Source of the DNA: Halobacillus naozhouensis | GTDB lineage: Bacteria; Bacillota; Bacilli; Bacillales; Halobacillaceae | Direction: 5' to 3' | Length of the DNA stretch: 64,000 nt | Assembly: GCF_029714185.1 (NCBI RefSeq) | Contig: NZ_CP121671.1 | Coordinates: forward strand, 248,001 to 312,000 | Shown here: positions 16,547 to 25,008 of the stretch, piece after piece | Layout: each line of letters starts with the position of its first letter | How positions within the stretch are numbered: the first letter of the stretch is position 1 | The notes under the pieces: model-generated | Seen by the model: only the letters and a program-made list of their open reading frames with translations | Databases searched by the model: none | Told to the model about the DNA's origin: nothing | Position numbers and translations under genes: made by a program

Positions 16547-17581
16547 GTGGGAGAATTGGACAAGGGTCGCATAGAAGGATTAACAAGCCGTTTTTTTCGA
16601 GCGGTTATGATTTTCGTGGGTGGTTTTATTGCTCTAATTGTATCATTGGGGTTTTCAGTGGCCCTGGGTGTAACCGATATCAAGCTTGCTACAGTTTGGC
16701 AAGCTGTCGTTGCCTTTGATCCAGATCTGACTAACCATCAAGTGATTAGAGAGTTGAGGCTGCCCAGGGCAATTGCTGCTGCTCTTATCGGGGGATTCCT
16801 GGCTGTTTCAGGGGCTGTGATGCAAGGTCTCACTAGAAACCCGCTTGCCTCTCCATCAATCATGGGAGTTACTCACGGGGCTGCTTTTGCTTTAATCATT
16901 GCGCTTGTCTTTTTTCCAACTGTCAGTAATCTTGGCATGACCTTAGCCTCTTTTGTTGGAGCTGGAGTAGGGGTTGTTCTCGTGTTTGCCGTGGGGTCCT
17001 TTTCGAAGGGTGGACTTACTCCGGTTAAGCTGGCGCTTGCTGGTGTAGCGGTAGGCGGTATGCTTAGTTCACTTTCCACAGCTATTTCTCTGCATTTCCA
17101 AGTGGCAAAGCAAATGAGCTTCTGGTATGCAGGAGATCTATCCAGTACGAGTTGGACATCTGTGCAGTTATTATTAGCAGCTGGGGCTGTTGGGCTACTA
17201 TTGGCTGTAATCATATCCCGAGCAGTGACAATTCTGAGTTTAGGGGAAGAGGTCTCAAAAGGGCTGGGGCAAAACACGCTCGTAGTTAAGACACTTGGTG
17301 TTATCGTCGTGCTGGTCTTGACGGGGGCGGCTGTTTCAGTAGCAGGAACTGTTGGATTTCTTGGACTGGTTATTCCTCATATTACTCGATTTCTCGTCGG
17401 AACAGATTATCGTTTAATTATTCCGGTATCAGCTGTGCTTGGAGGCTTGCTGCTCGTACTAGCTGATATCGGTGCTCGACTGGTTAATGCTCCGTATGAA
17501 ACACCGGTTGGGGCCATTACGGCTTGTATTGGTGTGCCGTTCTTTCTATATCTGGCCCGCGGGGAAAGGAGCGGGTTATGA
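16547..17581 (+). CDS. Iron-siderophore ABC transporter permease (FecCD family), first subunit
   Basis: About 344 residues, nine to ten spans. FecCD motifs: LRLPRAIAAALIGGFLAVSGAVMQGLTRNPLASPSIMGVTHGA near residues 75-115, GEEVSKGLG, and VSVAGTVGFLGLVIPHITR. GTG 16547 is preferred because GAGAGGG lies nine bases upstream; a TTG at 16538 would touch that site. It overlaps the second permease and belongs to a Fur-controlled operon with a reductase. Confidence 0.92.
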   Translation: MGELDKGRIEGLTSRFFRAVMIFVGGFIALIVSLGFSVALGVTDIKLATVWQAVVAFDPDLTNHQVIRELRLPRAIAAALIGGFLAVSGAVMQGLTRNPLASPSIMGVTHGAAFALIIALVFFPTVSNLGMTLASFVGAGVGVVLVFAVGSFSKGGLTPVKLALAGVAVGGMLSSLSTAISLHFQVAKQMSFWYAGDLSSTSWTSVQLLLAAGAVGLLLAVIISRAVTILSLGEEVSKGLGQNTLVVKTLGVIVVLVLTGAAVSVAGTVGFLGLVIPHITRFLVGTDYRLIIPVSAVLGGLLLVLADIGARLVNAPYETPVGAITACIGVPFFLYLARGERSGL

Positions 17582-18603
17582 TGAAACAACTTTCATTACA
17601 AAACAGGAGCCGGTTTTGGTGGACGGTGGGCAGCTTGCTCGTACTCATTGCGGTTATGCTGCTAGTCAGTTTAAATACTGGTGTTGTCCAAATTGCCCCG
17701 GTGGATGTTATGCGGACATTGTTTGGTTTCGGGAATGAAAGACAGGAACTGGTGTTATTTGACTTCAGGCTGCCAACAATAGTTCTGGCATTATTGGTTG
17801 GTGCCGGGTTTGCCATCTCCGGTGCAATTTTACAGGGAGTCACTCAAAACGAATTGGCAGACCCCGGGATATTAGGAATTAACACGGGAGCGGGATTAGC
17901 TGTTGTCGTGTACATATTCTTTTTTCAAAGTTCAATGGCCGGTATTAGTGGATTTGGTGTTTATATTCTTCCGATATTTGCCTTGATTGGCGCGTTTGCA
18001 GCAGCCGTGCTTGTGTATCTTTTAGCATGGAAAAAAGGAGTTAACCCTGTTAGGTTGATTCTCGTTGGAATCGGAGTCAACGCAGGATTTAGTGCAGCTT
18101 TAATTATTTTTCAAATAAAAATGAACCCGCAAGATTTTACGCAGGCTTTAGTCTGGCTGTCGGGAGACATTTGGGGCTCTAGCTGGAGTTTCGTAATCGC
18201 TCTCTTTCCATGGATTATAGGATTGATCGTTTACAGCATGTATAAATCGCCTGTCATTAATATATTAAATTTGGGGGATCAGATGGCGGTAGGACTGGGA
18301 GCGAGAGTTGAACGGGAACGCCGGCTGCTTCTTTTGCTGGCTGTAGCCATTGCAGGTTTATGTGTAGCGGCAGCCGGAGGGATTGCGTTTCTCGGTCTTA
18401 TTGCACCACATATTGCCCGAAGGATAGTTGGCCCCAAGCATCAGCAGCTGCTCCCGGTCACTGCTCTGCTGGGCGCACTCATATTACTTGTGGCTGACAC
18501 GATCGGAAAAAATATTATTGCCCCTGCTGAAATTCCGGTTGGTATTGTAGTCACCATTGTTAGCACACCTTATTTTCTTTATTTGCTCATGAAAACGAAA
18601 TAA
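17578..18603 (+). CDS. Iron-siderophore ABC transporter permease (FecCD family), second subunit
   Basis: 341 residues with the same family landmarks: FDFRLPTIVLALLVGAGFAISGAILQG, NELADPGILGINTGAG, GDQMAVGLGARVERER, AAAGGIAFLGLIAPHIARRIVG. ATG 17578 (another ATG follows directly) overlaps the first permease stop and sits behind AAAGGAG. The two permeases presumably form a heterodimer. No ATPase gene lies in this operon; the matching one is at 25009. Confidence 0.93.
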   Translation: MMKQLSLQNRSRFWWTVGSLLVLIAVMLLVSLNTGVVQIAPVDVMRTLFGFGNERQELVLFDFRLPTIVLALLVGAGFAISGAILQGVTQNELADPGILGINTGAGLAVVVYIFFFQSSMAGISGFGVYILPIFALIGAFAAAVLVYLLAWKKGVNPVRLILVGIGVNAGFSAALIIFQIKMNPQDFTQALVWLSGDIWGSSWSFVIALFPWIIGLIVYSMYKSPVINILNLGDQMAVGLGARVERERRLLLLLAVAIAGLCVAAAGGIAFLGLIAPHIARRIVGPKHQQLLPVTALLGALILLVADTIGKNIIAPAEIPVGIVVTIVSTPYFLYLLMKTK

Positions 18604-18618
18604 AAGGAGACTGAACGA

Positions 18619-19602
18619 ATGAGTGAACTTTATGATGTAACGATAATTGGCGGAGGAACGACAGGGCTCTATACAGCATTCTATAGTGGCATGCGTGATT
18701 TGAAAACGAAGGTCATTGAATATCAGCCGGATCTTGGCGGCAAGGTTTCCTTTTTTTACCCCGAGAAAAAGATCTATGATGTCGGGGGATTCCCTGGAGT
18801 ACTTGGAGATGATCTGGTAGCAGATGTAAAAGAACAAGCCCTAAGTGTTCAACCGACCATTGTAATGGGGGAAAAGATCAAAGCCCTCGAAAAGCAGGAA
18901 GATGGAACATTTGTGTTGACCTCCCATTCCGGTGAAAAGCATTTTTCTAAAACGGTGATCGTGGCATCAGGGTTAGGAACTTACGATCTGCGTCCTCTAG
19001 ATGTGGAAGGAAGTCATTATTATGGAGGTCAGCATATTCATTATACGATTCAGAACCTTATGCAGTACACAGGTCAAAAAGCTGTCGTGATTTCAGAGAA
19101 TCGGGTGGGGCTAGATTGGGCTCTGGCCCTGGAAAACGTGGCCTCGGAAGTTCATCTCATTAATCGGGGGGCGGAATTTAAAGCTGTCTATGGAAATGAT
19201 TTAGAAAAGCTAGAGCATTCTAATGTCCATGTTCATATGGAAGCGAGAGTGGAAAAGCTGGAAGGTACAGAAACTGCACTGGAAAGAATCATCCTCGACA
19301 ATGGGGAACAAATTCAGACGGATCACCTGCTCGTATACGAAGGACTACAAATTGATAAGAGTTTGTATGACCAGTGGGGATTAGTGACAGAAAAGGGACG
19401 AATTCCTGTAGGTACCGATATGGCTACATCACTTGAAGGGGTGTTTGTGGCAGGGGATGCAGCTGTTTATCCGAGTAAAACAATGTTGATTGCTTCAGGT
19501 TTTAATGAGGCCATGGCAGCTGTGAATAGTGCCAAATCATTTATTGATCCAAAGGCGAAATCGCAGGTATATAGTACGGTTATTTATAAACACGTGGAAT
19601 AG
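18619..19602 (+). CDS. Thioredoxin reductase-like NAD(P)H oxidoreductase (ferredoxin-NADP reductase type 2)
   Basis: FAD/NAD(P)H enzyme of 327 residues. FAD-binding GGGTTGLYTAFYSGMR begins near residue 10, LGGKVSFFYPEKKIYDVGGFP follows, and GVFVAGDAA is near 275. There is no redox-active CxxC, which places it with the YumC-type ferredoxin/flavodoxin NADP reductases and not with true thioredoxin reductases. The second nucleotide site is VISENRVGLDWAL. AAAGGAG, 16 bases after the permeases. In this operon it probably supplies electrons to release iron from the imported siderophore. Confidence 0.88.
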   Translation: MSELYDVTIIGGGTTGLYTAFYSGMRDLKTKVIEYQPDLGGKVSFFYPEKKIYDVGGFPGVLGDDLVADVKEQALSVQPTIVMGEKIKALEKQEDGTFVLTSHSGEKHFSKTVIVASGLGTYDLRPLDVEGSHYYGGQHIHYTIQNLMQYTGQKAVVISENRVGLDWALALENVASEVHLINRGAEFKAVYGNDLEKLEHSNVHVHMEARVEKLEGTETALERIILDNGEQIQTDHLLVYEGLQIDKSLYDQWGLVTEKGRIPVGTDMATSLEGVFVAGDAAVYPSKTMLIASGFNEAMAAVNSAKSFIDPKAKSQVYSTVIYKHVE

Positions 19603-19692
19603 CGGGGTCTCTCTCAATTCCCTTCTATAAAATTAAGGCTAAGTTAGGTAATGTTAATCTATATCTATTTAGCTAGAGAGGGGAATGAGGCA

Positions 19693-20203
19693 ATGAATCA
19701 TGTATTAATGAAGCAGTTTGAGTTTCATGTTTGGGCTTATGAAAAAACATTCAGGCATTTAGAGAGTCTGCCTGATCACGTTTTCGAAAAGAAAATGCAA
19801 AATGTCTTTCCTTCCTTAGCGAAAGTGTTTGGACATGTATATGTCGTGGATAATCTTTGGCTGGGGGCCATTGCAGGGAAAAGTTTCCATGAAGTTCGCC
19901 GCTCTATAGGGCAATGGACAGAGGAAACTGAGGGAAGAAGTATCGTTGGTATGGAGGAGTTGTTTGGCCATCTTGCCCACCAGTACAGAAACTTTCTCCA
20001 TGACAAACACGAAGGTGAGGTAATAAAGGTTGTTCACCCTGAATTTGGAAATTTGACCGCTTCTTATTTTGATCTTATTCAACATGTCGTAAAATCATGG
20101 TACATATCATCGGGGAAATATTACGTCCATGTTGCGCCAGTTAGGTTATGAAGGTGTGTCGACAGATTATATATTTTATTTGTATGCCTCAGCAGAAGCA
20201 TAA
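19693..20203 (+). pseudogene. DinB-family protein, frameshifted near its C-terminus
   Basis: The reading frame starts at ATG 19693 after AGAGAGGGG and gives a DinB-like four-helix protein (FEFHVWAYEKTF, VFGHVYVVDNLWL with its metal-site His, YFDLIQHVV). At an AAAA run (20091-20094) the frame is lost. In the annotated frame it reads on to a stop at 20149-20151. Skipping one A restores VNHGTYHRGNITSMLRQ and a natural ending in YASAEA with a stop at 20203. The restored HGTYHRG motif is the family's third metal-binding site. Either a real one-base insertion or an error. Confidence 0.88.
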
Positions 20204-20231
20204 CCTTTATAGGAAGATGGTATGGTAAAAT

Positions 20232-20281
20232 ACACATAAAAAGGGGGATTCCGGGTGGATCGGTGCCCTTTTTTTATGTGT
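20232..20281. terminator. Terminator between convergent genes
   Basis: ACACATAAAAAGGG and CCCTTTTTTTATGTGT arms around about 20 nt; T-rich on both strands. Confidence 0.75.
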
Positions 20282-20363
20282 ATAATTACCAGTAAGATCA
20301 CAATTAGTGTGCGAAATGTGGTCATGACTAATATATAATCGTGTACAACGTCCTTGTACAGGA

Positions 20364-20755
20364 TTAAGTTGGTCTGACTACACCAGTTTCGATATAAGAG
20401 CGGACGAGCTGCCATTCATTATCTATCAACTTAAATGTATTGAAGTATAGATGAGGGGCTGCCTCTTCTCCTTTAATAATCGGAGAAAGATAGAAGCTGG
20501 CCAGCCATTCGTCTTCCTTTAATTTTGTTAAGAATGGTCCGTATATTTCCACTCCATATCCATAGATGCAAAATGATCGAACGCTTGCTCCCAACCCATA
20601 ATTGACTCTTTATAGGAGTAATCCATAACTTCGCCTTCCCTCACCTCTCTTACTATGAGGTTTTTAGAAGTTACCTTTTTTAAGTATGAAAGATCGTGTT
20701 GACTTATCCTGGTTTTAAACTGTTCATAGAATTCTTTGAAAGTTAACTGTTCCAC
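20364..20755 (-). pseudogene. NTF2/SnoaL-like small protein, frameshifted
   Basis: Two overlapping minus-strand frames make one protein. The first (20755 to about 20548) ends in MDMEWKYTDHS. The second continues with YGPFLTKLKEDEWLASFYL to the stop at 20364. Adding one A to the AAA run opposite 20546-20548 joins them as MEWKIYGPFL. The joined product of about 130 residues has the short helix-plus-sheet pattern of NTF2-like proteins (FKEFYEQFKTRISQ, then WQLVRSYIETG). Function unknown. Confidence 0.72.
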
Positions 20756-20839
20756 GTATAGTCACCCCTGATTTTCAGTAAGTTATTCTATACTTTACCA
20801 TATAGTAAGAAACAGTTTGGTTGTTTTGAGCAAGATAAA

Positions 20840-21787
20840 TTAATACTTTATTTCAGTTCGGAACATATTTAATTTCAAATCCTTAGATAACTTCTTAATA
20901 AGAGCTCCTCCAGCTGTGCTGTTTCCCTTTTTGTCAATTGCCGGACCAACAACACCGATTCCCATCCGGCCCGGCACAGCTCCAATAATACTTCCAGAGA
21001 CGCCGCTCTTACACGGGAAACCGGCCTCAACGGCGTATTGGCCGGAAGAATTATACATTCCTGAGGTCATCATGATGGCTTTCACGGTTCGCAAGTGATG
21101 GGGAGGAATCAGCTTCTCATCTCCTCCAGGAGCTATTCCGCCCCGGGCCAGAAAAAGGCCTGCTCTTGCGAAATCATCGCAACACATCATGACAGCGTTT
21201 ATCCGAAAGTAAAGATCAAGAGCTTCCTCTACATCTGTAATGAGGGCTCCAGTACTTTGCATGAAATAGGCTAAGGAACGATTACGCGCTCCATTAGCGA
21301 TCTCAGCCTGATACACCTTCTCATCCATTTCCAGGGTTGGATTATTGGTCAGGTCTCTCAAAAAGTGCAAATAGCGTTCAAAGCGGTTATCGTTATTGCC
21401 GCCTTTTATCAATGAACAAACAGCAATCGCTCCAGCATTCACCATAGGATTAAAAGGTTTAATGTCATCATGAGACTCAAGGGCGCTAATGGAATTAAAC
21501 ATCTCTCCAGTTGGTTCCATACCTACCGCTTGAAAGACTCGTTCCTTGCCGAAATCCTGCAGGGCAAGCATCAGAGCAATGATTTTGGATGTGCTTTGCA
21601 TAGGAACTTTATGGGAAGAGTCACCGGCTGTATAATGATTCTGTTCACTCGTAATGATAGATACCCCTAATTTATCTCTTAACGTCTCGTCAAAGTTAGG
21701 AAGCTCCGTATTCACGCGTCCATTTACGGCATAAGGTTTGCTGTCTTCGATTACTTTATTCAAATATTCGTTTGATAGTTGGTTCAT
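20840..21787 (-). CDS. glsA: Glutaminase
   Basis: Hydrolyses glutamine to glutamate and ammonia. A serine-dependent beta-lactamase-like enzyme of 315 residues: the SxxK motif (STSK, Ser65-Lys68), FNPMVNAGAIA near residue 130, FFRINAVMM-like YFRINAVMMCCDDFA, the AVEAGFPCKSGVSGSI segment and GNSTAGGALIKKL near the end. AAGGAG precedes the ATG. Single gene. It may supply glutamate as an osmolyte and nitrogen source in salt, which is inference. Confidence 0.95.
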   Translation of the reverse strand: MNQLSNEYLNKVIEDSKPYAVNGRVNTELPNFDETLRDKLGVSIITSEQNHYTAGDSSHKVPMQSTSKIIALMLALQDFGKERVFQAVGMEPTGEMFNSISALESHDDIKPFNPMVNAGAIAVCSLIKGGNNDNRFERYLHFLRDLTNNPTLEMDEKVYQAEIANGARNRSLAYFMQSTGALITDVEEALDLYFRINAVMMCCDDFARAGLFLARGGIAPGGDEKLIPPHHLRTVKAIMMTSGMYNSSGQYAVEAGFPCKSGVSGSIIGAVPGRMGIGVVGPAIDKKGNSTAGGALIKKLSKDLKLNMFRTEIKY

Positions 21788-21872
21788 ATGAAAACTCCTT
21801 AGTTGGATGGATGGTAGTAATATATACCCAATATTGGCAGAGCTAATTCTTTTTAAGTTCTCCTGATTTGGT

Positions 21873-21921
21873 TTGACAATTCATAGATTTGGTATATGAT
21901 TTAGTTAAATAATTTTTACTG
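21873..21921 (+). promoter_or_regulatory. Promoter and operator of the ArsR-type regulator gene
   Basis: TTGACA (21873), 16-base spacer, TATGAT (21895-21900). Directly after the -10 lies TAGTTAAA-TAAT-TTTTACTG (21902-21921), a degenerate form of the perfect palindrome found before the MFS gene. Confidence 0.7.
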
Positions 21922-21939
21922 TATAAAAGGAGTTAACCG

Positions 21940-22557
21940 ATGAAGGATATACAATTGCTCACCACCCATGAACAGCTCAAAACATTAAGTGATCCTTTTC
22001 GTTCTCAATTACTGCTTCGCCTCATGGAGAAGCCAATGACAGGACAACAACTATCTGAGGTGTTTGAGTTATCAAGAGCTCGAATTCATTACCATCTAAA
22101 AGAACTTGAGAAACATGAACTGGTCCATATCGCAAAAAAGGAAGAAAAGAACGGAATTGTACAGAAATTTTACCAATCGGTCTCACGCGGCTTTGTGGCA
22201 GATCGCTCATTACTGCCTCATCCAGAGGAAATGAGTGAGTCTGTTCGCCAGATGATGATTAATATGCTAGAGCGCTCTCAAAAGCGAGTGTTAAGTGCAC
22301 CGGAGGAAGCGTTACATGAGGAGACTGGTTCTCAGGATCCTACTGAGTGGAAGTACTTATCGGCAGCATTTGAATTCAAAGCGACGGAGGCTGACTTCAA
22401 AGCCTGGCAGAAAAAATACTTTGCATTGATGGAGGAGTTAAGTGATATGCAGAAGCAGAATCCATCGGCAGATGCTAAAACGTATTATTTTCATTCATTA
22501 GGGATTCAAGTAGATGAACCATTATTTAATAGGCAAAAGTCTGAAGGTGAAAGCTGA
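21940..22557 (+). CDS. ArsR-type winged-helix transcriptional regulator
   Basis: 205 residues. N-terminal HTH: QLKTLSDPFRSQLLLRLMEKPMTGQQLSEVFELSRARIHYHLKELEKHELV, then a wing with KKEEKNGIVQKFYQ, then a C-terminal alpha-rich effector region without clustered Cys/His, so metal sensing is unlikely. AAAAGGAG precedes the ATG. The MFS gene follows 66 bases later, and both genes have related palindromes at their promoters, which makes this the probable repressor of the pump. Confidence 0.9.
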   Translation: MKDIQLLTTHEQLKTLSDPFRSQLLLRLMEKPMTGQQLSEVFELSRARIHYHLKELEKHELVHIAKKEEKNGIVQKFYQSVSRGFVADRSLLPHPEEMSESVRQMMINMLERSQKRVLSAPEEALHEETGSQDPTEWKYLSAAFEFKATEADFKAWQKKYFALMEELSDMQKQNPSADAKTYYFHSLGIQVDEPLFNRQKSEGES

Positions 22558-22581
22558 CTCAGGCTTTTCTTTTTTACGTTA

Positions 22582-22601
22582 CAGTAAAATTATTTTTACT
22601 G
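22582..22601 (+). promoter_or_regulatory. Palindromic operator upstream of the MFS gene
   Basis: CAGTAAAA-TTAT-TTTTACTG is a perfect 8+4+8 inverted repeat. It has the same spacing and right half as the site just after the regulator's own -10 box. Confidence 0.72.
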
Positions 22602-22632
22602 AATTATTTATTTTACCTAAGGGGTGGTTAAG

Positions 22633-23895
22633 GTGGAGGAGCAACAAACAGCGGAGGAGTTGAAGAAGTCAGGACGTGCGTTTTTTAAAACCAAATCATT
22701 TTTTATGTTATGGATAGCTTCCTTATGTTCCAGTCTAAGCATGTCAATATTTATGTTTGTGCAGTCGTGGTATGTAGTGCAAGGATTAGGGTTAGAGGCT
22801 GCTTTAGGCATTGTACTTATCTCTTTGTCCGTTCCAAGAATCATATTTATGTTGGCGGGGGGCGTGCTTTCAGATCGAAAGGATCAAGCAAGAATTATGT
22901 TCTGGTCAGATTTATCGAGAGCTTTCCTTGCTTGCCTGCTGGCCATCTTATTTGTATTTGCCCATCCACTCCCCATTTGGGTGCTGATAATCAATGCAAT
23001 AGGGTTTGGAATACTGGGTGGGATCTTTGAGCCCGCGCGAGACTCCATTATACCCACTGTCGTTGAACCGGATATGCTTACTCGGGCAAATTCAGTTCTT
23101 CAGGGAACCATGCAGATTGCCCTTTTTGCAGGGCCTTTGTTTGCTGGCGTCATTCTAGGTATAGCTGGTTATGGAATATTATTTTTACTTATCGGTGGTT
23201 TATTGGTGATTGGATCATTATGTGTTGTATTAGTAAATAGTGATAAAGGAAGAACGGAAGTTACAGAACAACTAGATGATTGGTTGGGATTCTGGGTTCA
23301 GTTAAAAGAAGGAATCATGTATTTGTGGTGTTCAAAATTGCTTAGGGCATTGTTTATTATAGCGATTGTTGTAAATTTCTTTATGTCAGGACCATTGTTC
23401 ATAGGTTTGCCGATTTTCGTTGAAGGAGTCCTCGAGGGTAGTGCTCTTGATTACAGTTATGTGCAAGGAGGATTAACATTTGGGATGATTCTAGGTTCGA
23501 TCATCATGGGGATCATTAACATTCGTAGAAAACGAGGCTCCTATGCTTTGATTCTGATGGCAGCCCAGGGAATTATTATTATACTTTTTAGTCAATCCAA
23601 CACGATTTGGTTAGCAGTAGGGATTATTATCTTCATCGGTCTGTTGAATCCTGCGATTAATATTCCACTAATCTCCATGATTCAGGAGTACACTGATCCA
23701 GGCAAAATGGGTCGTGTGATGAGTCTGATCCGCATGGCATCCTTTGGACTAATGCCGCTATCCTATGCCATGGTATCTTTCCTGCTCGGCCAGGGAGTTT
23801 CCATTAGAGCGATTCTTTTTTGGAGTGCCCTTCCGTTAATAATTAGCGTGATTGTTCTATTCGCCTGTTTCCCAGTCCTTCGAAAAGCAAATTAA
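22633..23895 (+). CDS. MFS transporter
   Basis: About 420 residues, 12 predicted spans, of the MFS_3/NRE-type group. The FVQSWYVVQGLGLEAALG region, the loop motif GGVLSDRKDQARIMFWSD, FEPARDSIIPTVV and a late MGRVMSLIRM. Probably a drug or metabolite exporter. The start is uncertain: GTG 22633 has AAGGGGTGG at good distance, while GTG 22624 is also in frame. Adjacent to and probably controlled by the ArsR-type regulator. Confidence 0.85.
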   Translation: MEEQQTAEELKKSGRAFFKTKSFFMLWIASLCSSLSMSIFMFVQSWYVVQGLGLEAALGIVLISLSVPRIIFMLAGGVLSDRKDQARIMFWSDLSRAFLACLLAILFVFAHPLPIWVLIINAIGFGILGGIFEPARDSIIPTVVEPDMLTRANSVLQGTMQIALFAGPLFAGVILGIAGYGILFLLIGGLLVIGSLCVVLVNSDKGRTEVTEQLDDWLGFWVQLKEGIMYLWCSKLLRALFIIAIVVNFFMSGPLFIGLPIFVEGVLEGSALDYSYVQGGLTFGMILGSIIMGIINIRRKRGSYALILMAAQGIIIILFSQSNTIWLAVGIIIFIGLLNPAINIPLISMIQEYTDPGKMGRVMSLIRMASFGLMPLSYAMVSFLLGQGVSIRAILFWSALPLIISVIVLFACFPVLRKAN

Positions 23896-23904
23896 GCAGG
23901 AAGA

Positions 23905-23958
23905 CCAGGTATTCCTTACATTGGGTTACATACCAATAAGTGTATGACCTGGTCTCCC
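23905..23958. terminator. Imperfect hairpin between convergent genes
   Basis: AGACCAGGT and ACCTGGTCT outer arms with a weaker inner ATTGG/CCAAT pairing. It lies between the MFS stop and the methyltransferase stop. There is no strong T run, so efficiency is uncertain. Confidence 0.5.
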
Positions 23959-23980
23959 ATTTATTTGCATCAATAAATTT

Positions 23981-24751
23981 TTAAAATTTCTTTGCTTTGA
24001 TCATCCATTCATCGATTGAGAATGCATCAATCTTTTCTCCTTGTTCCTGAACAGCGAAGTACAATTTTACATCGGCATCCGCATTCCTCAAATAGTTGGT
24101 TACCTGTTTTTTATCTTTTTCATCTTCAAGAGTGCGATCCAGCCAATCCGTAAATGGTAGCTTTTTTTTGCGTTGAAGTTGATCTTCAAGCTGAAATCCA
24201 TTTTCCCGAAATAATTTCTCCCATTCAGAAACTTTTAATGCTCTAACATGGCTAGGGTCTCTCATTTTCTCAAGCGTATTATAGAAATGATCCAGTTCAT
24301 CGTTCTCTGGGGCTGTATTATCAATCATAAGGAAATATCCGCCTTTTTTTACTACACGCTGAGCTTCTGTAATAAATCGTTTCGGATAAGGAAAATGGTG
24401 TGGTGCAATTCTGCATGTTACGATATCGAAGCTTGATGGGAGAAAAGGCAGCTCCTCTGCATCGGCGATTACATAGTGGATATTATCAAATGATGACAAG
24501 TGAGAAGCCGTGTTCTCCAGCATTTTTTTAGTTAAATCAGTAGCAAATACCGTCTTCACATAGGGGCTTAATTGACGAGCGACATGGCCGCCGCCTGTTG
24601 CAATATCTAACGCTGACCATGCAGGATCCGGTTCAAGCCATTCGGTGATTAAACTCAAATCTGACTGGTTGTTATGAACCTTGCTTTGCACATAAGCTTC
24701 ATTATTCTTGGCAAAAGTCTCTTTCACACGATGTTTAGTCTCATCTTTCAA
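23981..24751 (-). CDS. Class I SAM-dependent methyltransferase
   Basis: About 256 residues of the UbiE/YcgJ-like type. SAM motif I is LDIATGGGHVARQL near residue 47, then VFATDLTKKMLENTA, IADAEELPF, FDIVTCRIAPHHF and GGYFLMIDNTAPE. The TTG at 24751 is chosen because GGTGG lies just upstream and family members begin here. The frame is open to an ATG at 24859, but that extension is hydrophobic and atypical. Substrate unknown. Confidence 0.85.
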   Translation of the reverse strand: MKDETKHRVKETFAKNNEAYVQSKVHNNQSDLSLITEWLEPDPAWSALDIATGGGHVARQLSPYVKTVFATDLTKKMLENTASHLSSFDNIHYVIADAEELPFLPSSFDIVTCRIAPHHFPYPKRFITEAQRVVKKGGYFLMIDNTAPENDELDHFYNTLEKMRDPSHVRALKVSEWEKLFRENGFQLEDQLQRKKKLPFTDWLDRTLEDEKDKKQVTNYLRNADADVKLYFAVQEQGEKIDAFSIDEWMIKAKKF

Positions 24752-24906
24752 TTCGCCACCCGCTTTCAAGAAATGTGATAATTCTATTGTAAGCAATTGA
24801 ATAGAATAAGGATAATACACAATTCGAATAACGAACGATAACCAAAACCAATCGCTCATGAAATGGAAATGAATGGATGACCTGGTCTGGAAATTGGTAA
24901 TACGCC

Positions 24907-24960
24907 TTGCACTTGTCGGAAAAATACCTTATACTTTTCAATGATAATGATTTTCATTAT
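24907..24960 (+). promoter_or_regulatory. Promoter and Fur box of the ferri-siderophore ATPase gene
   Basis: TTGCAC, 17-base spacer, TATACT (24930-24935), with TGATAATGATTTTCATTAT, an excellent Fur 19-mer, at 24942-24960 covering the transcription start. Confidence 0.87.
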
Positions 24961-25008
24961 CGTGATAAATATAATTCTCATGTTTACATATATAGGGAGG
25001 ATTTTTGC

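Noticed and set aside
24870..24890. GGATGACCTGGTC as a sixth copy of the dispersed palindrome
   Set aside because: Only about ten bases of the core match, with no inverted partner nearby; it resembles instead the outer arms of the hairpin at 23905-23958.
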